Shown: positions 45,435 through 55,119, numbered from the stretch's first letter. The stretch is 64,000 nucleotides of DNA from CALLPQ01 sp964392325 (GCA_964392325.1 CAYMPJ010000010.1:55044-119043), one strand, 5' to 3'. The notes: generated from the letters alone by a model not told the origin. Translations and numbers: made by a program.

Positions 45435-46778
45435 TCAGTTTTGCAATTCTTTTAAAATTAAATTTGGCAAAAAGGCATTATCCCAAGCTAGTTCACGAGA
45501 AAACTCCCGGGATGGCGTCCCGCCCATTCGAAGAATGAGCAAATTTTTCGACGGCACCATATAAAGAACCTGATTTGAGTTACCGTCAAAAAGAAACAAA
45601 TCATCCGCTTCATAAGGCGCACTGTGATATGTGGGGACTTTCTCTAAATCTGGATTATGCGCACCGCGCCACTGCGTAAACGGGTTTCCCAAATAAACAC
45701 CCAGCCCTGCATTTTGATTTTCATTTGTGGGCTTGCGCATTTGCGCAACATATCCCTCGGGTAAAAGACGCGTCCCGTTCCATACGCCATCTTGCAATAA
45801 GAGTTGTCCGACTTTGGCAAAGCTTTGCGCTGGTAATAAAATGCAACACCCCGAATGGGCAACACCCTTATCACGGTTAAGCCATATCTCGCCGCCAGCA
45901 GCGCTAAGCAGGCTAAGAATTTGCTGAGAAACCCATTGTTCATAGGATTGTCCCGTCGCCCGCGCGAGTAGCGGCGCAATAAGCTCGGCATTGGCATTTG
46001 AATAATCGTAGCGCGTTCCCGGCTCGTGCAACAGCGTATATTCGTTAATGAGAATATGCTCATGACGCGGATGTAGATAAGCACGGTTCATGATGTCCTC
46101 AGGGGTGGGTGAGAAACTTTGATGATGTAATCCAGAGCGCATTCCAAGCAATTGCCGGATTGTTATATCTGCCTTGGATGTCCCTTCCCATTCCGTCAAA
46201 AAATCAGCCGCTCGCTGATCAAGTGATTTGATATGCCCCTCACTGATAGCCCGACCAACCGCCACAACGCCAAGTGGTTTTGCAAAAGATTTCCCATTTA
46301 TTTTAGAGGCCGCTGATGCCTCTTCGAAATAATGCTCCAGCAAGATTTCTCCATCTTTTATCACTATGAGCGCTTCAGAATTTCTCTCCCCGGCATAGGT
46401 AATCGCCGCATTGATGGTTTCAGGCTTTAACAAAGAATTCTTGGCATTGGGAAAAAATACTGGATTTGAGACACCAGCAACCGGAGCCAAGTTATCGTAT
46501 AATGATGAAGTTTTTGCACCCGTACTAAAAACCTCAATCATGCGGTTATACCGTTCAAGATATAGCGCCTCATGACGGGCAATTATATCAGTAGGGATAT
46601 CAGTTTTTTCTTGGCTTGATAGTTCCGCTGGCAGTTGATTAATCGGGTTTTGATGATCCTGAATTTGAGTGTCAGCGCCGCTGCAAGCACTTAAAAAACC
46701 CAATATTGCGCTAGTGATAATCGAAAAAGATAATTTTCCGATTTTTGGCCGAGCCACCTTATTCAAATCAAATTTCAT
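45435..46778 (-). CDS. Serine hydrolase lipoprotein, class C beta-lactamase-like
   Basis: A 447-residue lipoprotein (signal AILGFLSAC) related to the protein at 36372. The S-x-x-K nucleophile motif is GKSFAKPLGV, the Y-x-N motif YDYSNANAEL, and GMRSGLHHQSF is typical of the group. It faces the FAD monooxygenase gene. As with the paralogue, I expect an esterase or amidase in the envelope rather than an antibiotic resistance enzyme. Confidence 0.83.
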   Translation of the reverse strand: MKFDLNKVARPKIGKLSFSIITSAILGFLSACSGADTQIQDHQNPINQLPAELSSQEKTDIPTDIIARHEALYLERYNRMIEVFSTGAKTSSLYDNLAPVAGVSNPVFFPNAKNSLLKPETINAAITYAGERNSEALIVIKDGEILLEHYFEEASAASKINGKSFAKPLGVVAVGRAISEGHIKSLDQRAADFLTEWEGTSKADITIRQLLGMRSGLHHQSFSPTPEDIMNRAYLHPRHEHILINEYTLLHEPGTRYDYSNANAELIAPLLARATGQSYEQWVSQQILSLLSAAGGEIWLNRDKGVAHSGCCILLPAQSFAKVGQLLLQDGVWNGTRLLPEGYVAQMRKPTNENQNAGLGVYLGNPFTQWRGAHNPDLEKVPTYHSAPYEADDLFLFDGNSNQVLYMVPSKNLLILRMGGTPSREFSRELAWDNAFLPNLILKELQN

Positions 46779-46820
46779 TTCATAACTCTTTTCTTGCCAA
46801 AATTAAAAACCACGTAATTT

Positions 46821-47174
46821 TTAGTCTTTAGCCGCAATTTCATCCAATAGATTTTGATAGGCTTGGGGGGAGTCTATCTCCCCAAATTCAGAAATTTCCT
46901 GATGCATAACAGCCATTAACCGATCAAGATAATCTTGCCGCCTTGTCTCGCGTTCAGCCAGCGCATTATCATCAAAATGATAGTCTTCTATTTCTTTTGC
47001 GAGAATAATACCCTTTTTATCGGCAACCCGTTCGATTAAATCCAACCGATCACGCATCGCCGACACTTCCTCAGCCAAAGCCAGGGTAATCCCCATAACG
47101 TAATCAACGCTGCGATTATCAAAAAATTGCGGACGCTTACCGCGCACCGTCTTTGGTAAATTAGGTTTTGTCAT
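46821..47174 (-). CDS. Small helical partner of the HCMPG methyltransferase, copy 1
   Basis: A 117-residue protein I do not recognise from any named family. It begins with a basic KTVRGKRP segment (GKRP at 12-15) and continues as predicted long helices rich in charged residues (LALAEEVSAMRDRLDLIERV), then KGIILAKEIEDY. The copy at 58903 shares GKRP, VD, ALAxExSxxRxRxDxxER, KxII and EIExY in the same order. I prefer ATG 47174 to GTG 47216 because the shared region begins right after it. It follows the methyltransferase by 57 bases on the same strand. Confidence 0.75.
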   Translation of the reverse strand: MTKPNLPKTVRGKRPQFFDNRSVDYVMGITLALAEEVSAMRDRLDLIERVADKKGIILAKEIEDYHFDDNALAERETRRQDYLDRLMAVMHQEISEFGEIDSPQAYQNLLDEIAAKD

Positions 47175-47231
47175 TTGTTTTATCAAACCTTGGTTTGTCG
47201 CCAGACCTTTGTTCACATCCCATATTAATTT

Positions 47232-48443
47232 TTATTTTTGTGCAACAAGCACTTCCCAACCACCGCCGGGAGCATATTCGCCAGCTTCAAATTCACGCTC
47301 AGCGACATTTTGCGACGCTTGCGCATCATAATCTTCCGACATTTGCGCAAATTCCATAATCGCCATCGGCGCTGTATCAAAATAAATATTCTCTTTGTTG
47401 AATCCCGCCTTCATCGCAAGCTCAACCTGATCGAGTTCACGCATTGCCCCCCAAAAAGGCTCATTATTATAATAGGTCTCATTATCCAATATGAGCTGTT
47501 GGTAGGCATCCATATTTTCGAAAGGGGGTAAATCCGCATGGATCATTAACCCACCCGGCTTTAAGATACGGAAACATTCTTCGAATATTTTGGGCATTGC
47601 TTTGCCAGAAGTTTCATGAAGCAAAATATGTGAAACAACAAGATCAAAGGACTCATCTTCATAATCCAGTTGCGATGCATCTTGCTGGGCAAAATGAACC
47701 TCATGCTCCATCGCTTCTGCACGGGCGTGGGCATAGCGTAAAATCCCCTCACCAATATCAACCCCGTGAACTTGCGCACCCGTAAAAATTTCCGCAAAGG
47801 GAAGCGTTGAATGACCGACCGTGCATCCCAAATCTACGATAGTTTCTGGCTGAAAATCAGGGAATTTCCGCTTGATGTAATTGCAAACCGAACGGCCCAT
47901 ATCATCATTAAAGGGCCCCATATAGCCCATCGCATATAAGAACACACCCCGATCATAAATGGCACCAGCGGAAATATCGTTTTCACATACCGTATTTGCA
48001 TAGCCACCGGGCATACAATGAATATCAATGGCGGTTGCGTATCGCGGAGGTTTAAACCCCGGTTTAAGGGTAAGGCTTCCCAATGGGGTTGATATGGATT
48101 GTGCTTTTTCTATTAACCCGTCAAGCTGGCGCTCAACACTATCAGAAACACTGCGCCACATCATTTCCTGACTCGATCTTTGCAAGGATAAATAACTCTG
48201 GAAATAAGAATCCCCCGCTATTGCCTTGCGCGCCTCATGACGATTTTCCGGGGCGTGGCCATAATCAGCCTGAAATTGCCGGGAGGATCGGTTTTCATAA
48301 ACCTGCTTTACACCCGGTAAAATTCTCTCCTGGATATATTGCTTGAAACTCTTGGTGAAATCCTGACGGGCATGTTCATCTTTTGATGCAGTTGGCAAAA
48401 AATCATGGGAATGTTGTTGAAAAATATTGACAGTGTCATTCAT
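47232..48443 (-). CDS. SAM methyltransferase with HCMPG N-terminal domain, copy 1
   Basis: A 403-residue protein. Residues about 200-380 are a class I SAM methyltransferase (VDLGCTVGHSTLPFA motif I, HGVDIGEGILRYAHARA, FAQQDASQLDYEDESFDLV, ILKPGGLMIHADLPP). The first 200 residues form a domain I cannot name with RHEARKA at 68-74, PRYATAIDIHCMPGGY (HCMPG at 142-146), GAIYDRGVF and GPFNDDMGR. The start ATG 48443 is used because the paralogue at 57692 is also exactly 403 residues. Followed by its small partner gene; divergent from a CoA-transferase. Confidence 0.85.
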   Translation of the reverse strand: MNDTVNIFQQHSHDFLPTASKDEHARQDFTKSFKQYIQERILPGVKQVYENRSSRQFQADYGHAPENRHEARKAIAGDSYFQSYLSLQRSSQEMMWRSVSDSVERQLDGLIEKAQSISTPLGSLTLKPGFKPPRYATAIDIHCMPGGYANTVCENDISAGAIYDRGVFLYAMGYMGPFNDDMGRSVCNYIKRKFPDFQPETIVDLGCTVGHSTLPFAEIFTGAQVHGVDIGEGILRYAHARAEAMEHEVHFAQQDASQLDYEDESFDLVVSHILLHETSGKAMPKIFEECFRILKPGGLMIHADLPPFENMDAYQQLILDNETYYNNEPFWGAMRELDQVELAMKAGFNKENIYFDTAPMAIMEFAQMSEDYDAQASQNVAEREFEAGEYAPGGGWEVLVAQK

Positions 48444-48743
48444 ATGGCAGCGCTCCCCGGAGCATTTAGACGATTGCCTTCTATTATCACATAATATCGG
48501 GCACCCAAAATCAATAAAAAGCCTCTCAAATATAATCACACCCAGGGTTTTCGGTCCGCTTATTCCTAAATTCTATCGCTAGATGGATATTGTTGATGAT
48601 TTTTGCCCTACCCCAACCCGAGCTACACAATTGGCGTAGTTTTTTCGTCTGTCGAGCAACATGGCCAACCAGCTTCTATTTTGCGGCCATTCCTCTAGAT
48701 TGTTATTTCTTAATTAATTGACCCACAGGATTTTGCACTCTTA
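48444..48743. other. Intergenic region between divergent methyltransferase and CoA-transferase genes
   Basis: Three hundred bases with no coding region I can support. It must hold promoters for both directions. A 6-base inverted repeat ATGGCC/GGCCAT (arms about 18 bases apart, near 48660-48690) and an AT-rich TTAATTAA before the CoA-transferase are the only structures I see; I would not assign either a role. Confidence 0.5.
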
Positions 48744-49934
48744 ATGACGATATCAACCAACACCTCCCCTCTTCGCGGTTTAAAAGTGATAGAATTCAGC
48801 CATATGATTATGGGACCATCGGTAGGGCTTATTCTCGCCGACTTAGGGGCCGAAGTCATTAAGGTGGAACCGATTGGCGGCGATAAAACGCGCCGCCTTA
48901 AGGGGGCTGGAGCTGGTTATTTTCCAATGTTTAACCGTAACAAAAAATCCGTATGCATCGATTTAAAATCAGAAAAAGGCGCAAAGCTTGCCAAACGCCT
49001 CATAAAAACTGCTGATATTTTCATCGAGAATATGCGGCCCGGCGCCCTTGATAAATTAGGGTTTGGATATGAGACATTATCCAGCGAAAATCCGGCGCTT
49101 ATTTATTGCTCGGAAAAAGGATTTTTAAGCGGCCCCTATGAGCACAGAACCGCACTGGATGAAATCGCGCAAATGATGGGCGGACTTGCCTATATGACCG
49201 GTCCTCCGGGCAGGCCATTACGCGCCGGGGCTTCGGTTATAGATATTACAGGCGGCATGTTTGGGGTTATTGGTATACTCGCCGCCTTGCGCGAACGCGA
49301 CATTACCGGCAAGGGATGTCAGGTCACAGCATCCTTATTCGAAACAACTGTATTTATGGTCGGGCAACATATGGCGCAAAAATCAGTTACCGGAGAAGCA
49401 GCAAAACCAATGCCCGCGCGAACGTCTGCATGGGCAATCTATGATGTGTTTGACACGCTCGACGAAGAAAAAATATTCGTTGGCGTGGTCTCGGATACGC
49501 AGTGGCCGGTTTTTTGTAAATCTTTTGGCTTTGAGGATTGGCTAAACGACAAAACTCTAAAAGAAAATAATGCAAGAGTAGCACGGCGAGACGAAATTAT
49601 ACCGATTGTCCGCGATGCCTTTTCCCGGATCGAAAAGCAAAAGCTTTTGGACGCGTTGGAAAAAGCCGGTCTTCCCTATGCTCCCATTACCAGACCGGAA
49701 GACTTATTCGAAGATCCCCATCTTTCCCAGTCTGGGGGGTTGATTGATTTAACATTGCCAGATGGTAGCGACACGCGCCTTCCCGCCCTTCCCATCGAGT
49801 TTGACCGAGAACGCCCCTCCCGCAATGCCAATCCCCCACAAGCCGGGGCAGATACACGCAGCGTTCTTGAAACATTTGATATCGATGAAGAAGAAATTGA
49901 ACAGATGATTTCTGAAACCGTAATTGGTACCTAG
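48744..49934 (+). CDS. Class III (CaiB/BaiF) CoA-transferase
   Basis: A 396-residue CoA-transferase: LKVIEFSHMIMGPSVG, NRNKKSVCIDLKSEKGAKL given in part (RNKKSVCIDLKS), ENMRPGALDKLGFGYE and the catalytic aspartate in GASVIDITGGMFG. It opens a four-gene plus-strand operon, followed by LeuC-like, LeuD-like and HMG-CoA-lyase-like genes with gaps of 11, 6 and -1 bases. In that setting it probably activates a hydroxy-dicarboxylate formed by the hydro-lyase. Paralogue of the gene at 25867. Confidence 0.9.
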   Translation: MTISTNTSPLRGLKVIEFSHMIMGPSVGLILADLGAEVIKVEPIGGDKTRRLKGAGAGYFPMFNRNKKSVCIDLKSEKGAKLAKRLIKTADIFIENMRPGALDKLGFGYETLSSENPALIYCSEKGFLSGPYEHRTALDEIAQMMGGLAYMTGPPGRPLRAGASVIDITGGMFGVIGILAALRERDITGKGCQVTASLFETTVFMVGQHMAQKSVTGEAAKPMPARTSAWAIYDVFDTLDEEKIFVGVVSDTQWPVFCKSFGFEDWLNDKTLKENNARVARRDEIIPIVRDAFSRIEKQKLLDALEKAGLPYAPITRPEDLFEDPHLSQSGGLIDLTLPDGSDTRLPALPIEFDRERPSRNANPPQAGADTRSVLETFDIDEEEIEQMISETVIGT

Positions 49935-49945
49935 AAAAACTGGCC

Positions 49946-51316
49946 ATGGCACAAACTTTATTTGATAAATTATGGGAGAGCCACCGCGTCACACAAATTA
50001 GTGACGAGGAAGACCTCATCGCGATAGACCGTGTTTTTCTTCATGAAAGAACAGGCGCTGCGACTTTAAACGCACTGGTCAATCAGAACCGCGAGCCGTT
50101 TGACCCTTCACGTGTTTTTTGTGTGGTCGATCATATTGTTTCAAATGATGAGAACAGAAATCGCGATAGCGCGCGCTCTCCCAATGGCGAAGACTTTATT
50201 CGCTCGGTTCGTGAAGCTGCAGAAAAATTTAAATTAACTTTGATAGATAGCGACGATCCGCGTCAGGGCATCACCCATGTGATTGCACCAGAACTAGGCT
50301 TAGCACTACCGGGATTAACAATTATCTGCCCCGATAGTCATACATGTAGTCTGGGCGCTCTTGGCGCATTAGCTTGGGGCGTGGGATCAAGCGCTGCAGA
50401 GCATGCAATCGCAACCGGTACCCTTCGCCTGAGGCGACCAAGGCAAATGCGCATTCATATTGACGGCCAATTGCAACGCCCCGCAACCGCCAAAGATTTA
50501 GCACTCTTTATTATCGCAAAATTTGGCGCAAAAGGAGCAAAACGATGCGCCATCGAATTTACCGGGCCAGCAATCGAGCGGATGTCCCTTGAAGAACGCC
50601 TGACTCTTTGCAATTTAGCAGTGGAGTTTTCAGCCTTTACCGCAATAATTGCTCCCGATAAGGATATTATCGATTATTTCAGCAACCGCCCCATGGGCCC
50701 CGCAGCGACAACACTCCCTCAAGCGCAATCATATTGGGCATCCCTAAAATCTGATGCTGCCGTATCTTTTGATGAAGAGTTTTTTATCGATGCCAGCCAT
50801 GTTAAACCTATGATCAGCTGGGGTACCAGCCCGCAAGAAACAGCGCCCGCAAACGCAGAGACGGGAGACTCAAATTATATGGGTGTTAATGTAGGTCAAA
50901 AAATTGCCGGCACCCCTATCGACGGTGCATTTATAGGGTCATGCACAAATGGCCGACTATCAGACCTTCGCCATGCTGCGCAATATCTACGCGGAAAAAC
51001 TATCGCAGATCACGTCCGCGCTATATGTGTTCCCGGTTCGCAAAAAGTAAAAGCGATGGCAGAGCAAGAAGGCATTGACCAGATTTTCAAAGATGCCGGT
51101 TTCGAGTGGGGGGCCTCCGGCTGTGCTCTTTGTTTTTATGCGGGCGGGGAGACTTTCCCGAAAGGAGCACGCGTGATCAGCTCGACCAATCGCAATTTTG
51201 AAAGCCGCCAAGGGCCCGGTGTGCGCACTCATTTAGCAAGTCCCGCAACGGTTGCCGCTTCGGCGGTTGCCGGTGTCATTGTCGATATTGCGTCAATAGA
51301 AAATCAAGAAAAGTAA
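49946..51316 (+). CDS. Aconitase-family hydro-lyase large subunit (LeuC-like)
   Basis: A 456-residue large subunit of a two-part 4Fe-4S hydro-lyase of the isopropylmalate isomerase/homoaconitase/dimethylmalate-hydratase group. Cluster cysteines are present: C in FIGSCTNGRLSD and the pair in GASGCALCFYAG. CPDSHTCSLGALGALAWGVG and SSTNRNFESRQGPG are typical. It differs from housekeeping LeuC in the DHIVSNDE loop (DH[QV]VP in LeuC) and in context: no other leu genes, but CoA-transferase and HMG-CoA-lyase-like genes. So a dicarboxylate other than isopropylmalate is likely. Confidence 0.88.
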   Translation: MAQTLFDKLWESHRVTQISDEEDLIAIDRVFLHERTGAATLNALVNQNREPFDPSRVFCVVDHIVSNDENRNRDSARSPNGEDFIRSVREAAEKFKLTLIDSDDPRQGITHVIAPELGLALPGLTIICPDSHTCSLGALGALAWGVGSSAAEHAIATGTLRLRRPRQMRIHIDGQLQRPATAKDLALFIIAKFGAKGAKRCAIEFTGPAIERMSLEERLTLCNLAVEFSAFTAIIAPDKDIIDYFSNRPMGPAATTLPQAQSYWASLKSDAAVSFDEEFFIDASHVKPMISWGTSPQETAPANAETGDSNYMGVNVGQKIAGTPIDGAFIGSCTNGRLSDLRHAAQYLRGKTIADHVRAICVPGSQKVKAMAEQEGIDQIFKDAGFEWGASGCALCFYAGGETFPKGARVISSTNRNFESRQGPGVRTHLASPATVAASAVAGVIVDIASIENQEK

Positions 51317-51322
51317 AACCCG

Positions 51323-51970
51323 ATGCCCGAACCAATAAAATCCGTGAAAAGCGTGCCCGTTATTTTTTCTGATGAAAATATCGACACAGACCAAATTATC
51401 CCCTCGCGCGAAATTAAAAATGCAGGGCGAGATGGATTGAAAGACGGGCTTTTTGCAAATCAACGATATTTAAATATCGAAACCAGAGAGAGTAACCCTG
51501 ACTGTCCTTTAAATCATGAGACAGAAAAAAATTCAAAAATACTCATTGGCGGAGAAAATTTTGGATGTGGATCCTCAAGGGAACATGCGGTTTGGGCACT
51601 ATATGATTATGGTTTCCGGTGCATCATTGCCCCGTCATTTGGTGAAATTTTTTATAATAATTGTATCAATAACGGCTTGGCACCGATTACGAGCACCCCC
51701 AAAGATTTGCATGAATTATGTTTATTGCTAAACCAAAAATCCGGGCAAATTTTAAGCGTGGATATCGAGACGCAATCAATTACAATAAATCAGGATCGAA
51801 AATTTGAATTTTCTATTCCGTTGAATGACAAATTGAGACTAATCAATGGGCACGATCTCATCACTTTGACACAAAAATATGATGATGAAATTCGCACATT
51901 TGTGAAACGCGATAAAGATTTTCGTGCATGGGCCTACTCTGGCCAGCTTGCAAACCAAAGAGATATGTAA
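51323..51970 (+). CDS. Aconitase-family hydro-lyase small subunit (LeuD-like)
   Basis: A 215-residue swivel-domain subunit that completes the LeuC-like enzyme just upstream. Signatures: ENIDTDQIIPSREIKN, ILIGGENFGCGSSREHAVWAL given in part (GGENFGCGSSREHA) and IIAPSFGEIFYNNCINNGL. Its stop overlaps the next start as TAATG, evidence for tight coupling with the lyase gene. Confidence 0.92.
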   Translation: MPEPIKSVKSVPVIFSDENIDTDQIIPSREIKNAGRDGLKDGLFANQRYLNIETRESNPDCPLNHETEKNSKILIGGENFGCGSSREHAVWALYDYGFRCIIAPSFGEIFYNNCINNGLAPITSTPKDLHELCLLLNQKSGQILSVDIETQSITINQDRKFEFSIPLNDKLRLINGHDLITLTQKYDDEIRTFVKRDKDFRAWAYSGQLANQRDM

Positions 51971-52911
51971 TGGAAAATAAAATTACGATCAGTGAAGTCG
52001 GACCGCGCGATGGTTTGCAAAATTGCGATGCCATTATGCCAACTCCTATCAAAGAAAAATGGATCGAAGCTTTATATAATGCGGGTTTGCGGGAAATTGA
52101 AGTTGGATCATTCGTACCGGCAAAACTTCTTCCACAACTCGCCGATACCAGTCAGATCGTTAACTATGCAAAAAATTTTAAAGATCTATGTGCGGCCGTA
52201 CTCGTTCCAAATGAGAAGGGTGCGCAAAATGCAATCCAAGCTGGCGCCCATAAACTAACCTTGCCGCTTTCCGTAAGTGAAACCCATTCACTGAAAAACC
52301 TACGCCGCAATCACTCTCAAGTTATAGAAGAAGCGCAAGCCATTTCAAAAATGATAGCTGATCTTCCAAAAGGATCACGGCCCCATTTTGAAGGGTCTTT
52401 ATCCACTCTCTTCGGGTGCACATTAGAAGGACCAATTCCAGATAAGCAAATATTACACTTGACCGAACAATTGCTGGAAGCAGGCGTCGATGAAATCGGG
52501 CTATCAGATACAACTGGCTATGCAGATCCGCTTAGTGTGCGCACCATGATTAAAAATGTGCGATCGGTTGCGGGCGCTGATAAAGTGTGCGGTATTCATC
52601 TCCACAATACCAGAGGATTGGGATTAGCAAATGCTTTGGCTGCATTTGAGGAGGGACTAACCACATTTGATGCCTCCCTTGGGGGTTTGGGCGGCTGTCC
52701 TTTTGCGCCGGGAGCAAGCGGTAATATCGCAACAGAGGATTTGGTTTTCATGTTTGAATCCATGGGTGTACATACAAATATCGACATGGAGGCTTTATTT
52801 GCAGCCCGTTCATTTATTGAACAAGGCCTCCCCGGCGAGCCCTTATATGGCTTTACGCCGGAAGCGGGATTACCGCTGGGTTTTTCTTCTACCAAAAATA
52901 CCAAAAACTAA
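51970..52911 (+). CDS. HMG-CoA lyase-like enzyme
   Basis: A 313-residue HMGL-superfamily lyase: ISEVGPRDGLQNC, IEVGSFVPAKLLPQLAD, GIHLHNTRGLGLAN and the catalytic-cysteine loop GGLGGCPFAPGASGNIATED. The start ATG 51970 shares a base with the leuD-like stop. The predicted job is the retro-aldol cleavage of the CoA thioester made by the CoA-transferase from the hydro-lyase product; HMG-CoA itself is not proven. Paralogue of the protein at 31026, with the same catalytic loops but a diverged N-terminal half. Confidence 0.9.
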   Translation: MENKITISEVGPRDGLQNCDAIMPTPIKEKWIEALYNAGLREIEVGSFVPAKLLPQLADTSQIVNYAKNFKDLCAAVLVPNEKGAQNAIQAGAHKLTLPLSVSETHSLKNLRRNHSQVIEEAQAISKMIADLPKGSRPHFEGSLSTLFGCTLEGPIPDKQILHLTEQLLEAGVDEIGLSDTTGYADPLSVRTMIKNVRSVAGADKVCGIHLHNTRGLGLANALAAFEEGLTTFDASLGGLGGCPFAPGASGNIATEDLVFMFESMGVHTNIDMEALFAARSFIEQGLPGEPLYGFTPEAGLPLGFSSTKNTKN

Positions 52912-52945
52912 ATTCCGAATCTAAATTCCGGAATAAAAATCTAGA

Positions 52946-53854
52946 TTATCCTTTTTTAAAAGAAATCAATTCAATTCGCTCACCATCGAGCCCATATAAT
53001 TGCATAACGGAGCAGCCATTATAGGGTGCTCTCTCCTGAATAACGCTATCTCGTTTTGCAGCGATCGCATCTGGATTAATAAAACTGACGCAAGAAAGAC
53101 CGCGCTCGATAATCGCAGCGCGCTTTGATACAGGTTTAAGTTCCGGTGCTTGATCGATTTCAAAAAACACCGAACGATCCTGCCCTAATGTGTTTAGCCG
53201 GTGCTTTGTTTCTAAAGGAAGATCAAAAACCCGATTAATGGTTTTATACTCAATTTCGTGTTCTTCTTTAAGCTGAATGCCCAATAATGAGTTATAAAAA
53301 TCACTACTGGAAGAAAGCGAAGACGCATTTAAGATCACAATGAAAATGTGGTCCACAAAACTTGTCGCAATTGGCAAGTCGATATCTTCTAGGTTTCCGC
53401 GAATTTCATTCAAATATAAGATTTCTCCATTTTTTCCCCGGCATTGAAATGGAAAAATTTTATCCGTAAAGGCAAGCCCTTTTGGCGGTGCAAAGGGTGT
53501 GAAATAATCACCCGCTGATAGTTTTTTAAACAAAGCTGCACTATCTTTTACCGTCAACTCGATGGCAAACCAATTGTGTAATGGCAGATCATTTTCTTCT
53601 ATATCTTCATCACACTCAATGAGGCGTATATAGACCGGGGCATCACTTTTTGTTTTTAAAATACAAGAAGGGCGCAGAGCGGCATTTTCATCCCCCCAGA
53701 TCGCAGCATAGTTTTCACATATCGGGGCATCATCCAGAATTTCATATTCAAGGTCTTCGCAATAAGCCTTTGCGGCAATCTCGATATCTCTCACACCGAT
53801 GGTCGCCATCACCGGCCTACCCGATTCGTTTCGCGCATCTTCTAGATCAAACAT
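52946..53854 (-). CDS. Two-module VOC (glyoxalase/dioxygenase fold) protein
   Basis: A 302-residue protein with two VOC modules: about residues 15-140 (MATIGVRDIEIAAKAYCEDL opening) and about 155-300 (SFVDHIFIVILNASSL, ending DGERIELISF). VDHIFIV histidine and the terminal glutamate in RIEL are candidate metal ligands. Extradiol dioxygenases, glyoxalases and epimerases share this fold and I cannot choose between them. It lies downstream of the MFS gene on the same strand (24 bases), so probably cotranscribed with it. Confidence 0.75.
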   Translation of the reverse strand: MFDLEDARNESGRPVMATIGVRDIEIAAKAYCEDLEYEILDDAPICENYAAIWGDENAALRPSCILKTKSDAPVYIRLIECDEDIEENDLPLHNWFAIELTVKDSAALFKKLSAGDYFTPFAPPKGLAFTDKIFPFQCRGKNGEILYLNEIRGNLEDIDLPIATSFVDHIFIVILNASSLSSSSDFYNSLLGIQLKEEHEIEYKTINRVFDLPLETKHRLNTLGQDRSVFFEIDQAPELKPVSKRAAIIERGLSCVSFINPDAIAAKRDSVIQERAPYNGCSVMQLYGLDGERIELISFKKG

Positions 53855-53877
53855 AGATCACTCGTTTTCAAATATTT

Positions 53878-55119
53878 TCAATTAGACTGGGGGCGCGAAA
53901 AATCCGGATAGCGACCTAGAAAGAGTAAAAGCACCGCACCAAGAACAAACAGAACAGCACTTATCGCAAATATCTGGTTATACGATCCGGTCTTATCATA
54001 GACCCCACCAAATACAGCAGGAGCAGCAGACGCACCGATGGCAAAAGAAGCATAAAGCATACTGTATATCTTGCTATAATTGAGTAATCCAAAATATTTC
54101 GAGGCAAGATAGGCAATGATATCAAATTCGGCCCCTGCAGCTAAACCAATCAAAATGGTCGCCACATATGCAGCCGCGAGATTAGACGGGCTAATGATTA
54201 ACAAAATCAAGGATATTGCAGGAAGCGCCATCAATCCGGCAGCAACAGCGGGTGCCCACAACCGGTCAAGGAGAAAGCCTGTAGCGACCCGACCGAAAAT
54301 CACAGATAAGCCAACCGTCGATAAAATTCCCCCCGCTTGCGCCCGCGTAAAACCGGCTTCCACATAAAGCGGGAACAGGTTTGGAATTGATCCCCCAATT
54401 CCAAATGAAATGACAAAGAAGGAAATGGCAATAAGCCAGAACCGGTAGCTTCTGAGCGCATCTCGAAATGAAAGCCCGTTCATAATACTGTCACTAGAAG
54501 CTGATTTATATTCTTTTTCATGAAACAAGAAAAATACAATCGGAAATCCGATAATTGCGGGCACCAAAGCAAGATAAATATATGCCGAGCGCCAACCATA
54601 CCCTTCAATGAGCCAGTTGGTTGCTGCAGGGGCAATAAATCCGGTTACCCCCGTTCCCATAAGAGCGAGCCCCAGAGCCACGCCTCTATTGCGCATAAAT
54701 GCGCCGGTAATCGCTTTGGTCCAGGTGATCGGCATGGTCCCTGCCCCGGCGATCCCTAAAATAAATGCTGTCACGTAATATTGAAACAAGCTTCCCGACA
54801 TCAACGAAAATGAGGCAAAAGCAAGAAAATATGTAATTAATGAAATAAGGGCTACCGGCCGGGCACCATATTTATCTGTAGCCCAACCAATTACCGGTAA
54901 CAGCCCTAAAGCACCAATCGTCTGAAACAAAAGAGGCAATTGCACCGCACTCCGTGACCAACCAAATTCAGCTTGTAACGGCGTGGCAAATACACCATAG
55001 GTATAAAAGGGAAGCGCGGTTAACCCAATGGCAACGCCGATAAAAGAGGCTAATAATACTCGCCAGCCTTGGGCAAATTCTGAAGCATTTTCCTGAGCAA
55101 TGAATTCCTCTTGTTGCAT
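53878..55119 (-). CDS. MFS transporter (oxalate/formate antiporter-like branch)
   Basis: A 413-residue inner-membrane protein with about 12 hydrophobic segments. LPFYTYGVFATPLQAEFGWSRS given in part (YGVFATPLQAEFGWSRS) is characteristic of the OFA/monocarboxylate branch, and GWATDKYGARPVALI is the loop 2-3 signature. It probably imports an organic acid used by the surrounding catabolic genes. Divergent from an IclR regulator; a GGTTGCAACC palindrome sits just before its start. Confidence 0.88.
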   Translation of the reverse strand: MQQEEFIAQENASEFAQGWRVLLASFIGVAIGLTALPFYTYGVFATPLQAEFGWSRSAVQLPLLFQTIGALGLLPVIGWATDKYGARPVALISLITYFLAFASFSLMSGSLFQYYVTAFILGIAGAGTMPITWTKAITGAFMRNRGVALGLALMGTGVTGFIAPAATNWLIEGYGWRSAYIYLALVPAIIGFPIVFFLFHEKEYKSASSDSIMNGLSFRDALRSYRFWLIAISFFVISFGIGGSIPNLFPLYVEAGFTRAQAGGILSTVGLSVIFGRVATGFLLDRLWAPAVAAGLMALPAISLILLIISPSNLAAAYVATILIGLAAGAEFDIIAYLASKYFGLLNYSKIYSMLYASFAIGASAAPAVFGGVYDKTGSYNQIFAISAVLFVLGAVLLLFLGRYPDFSRPQSN

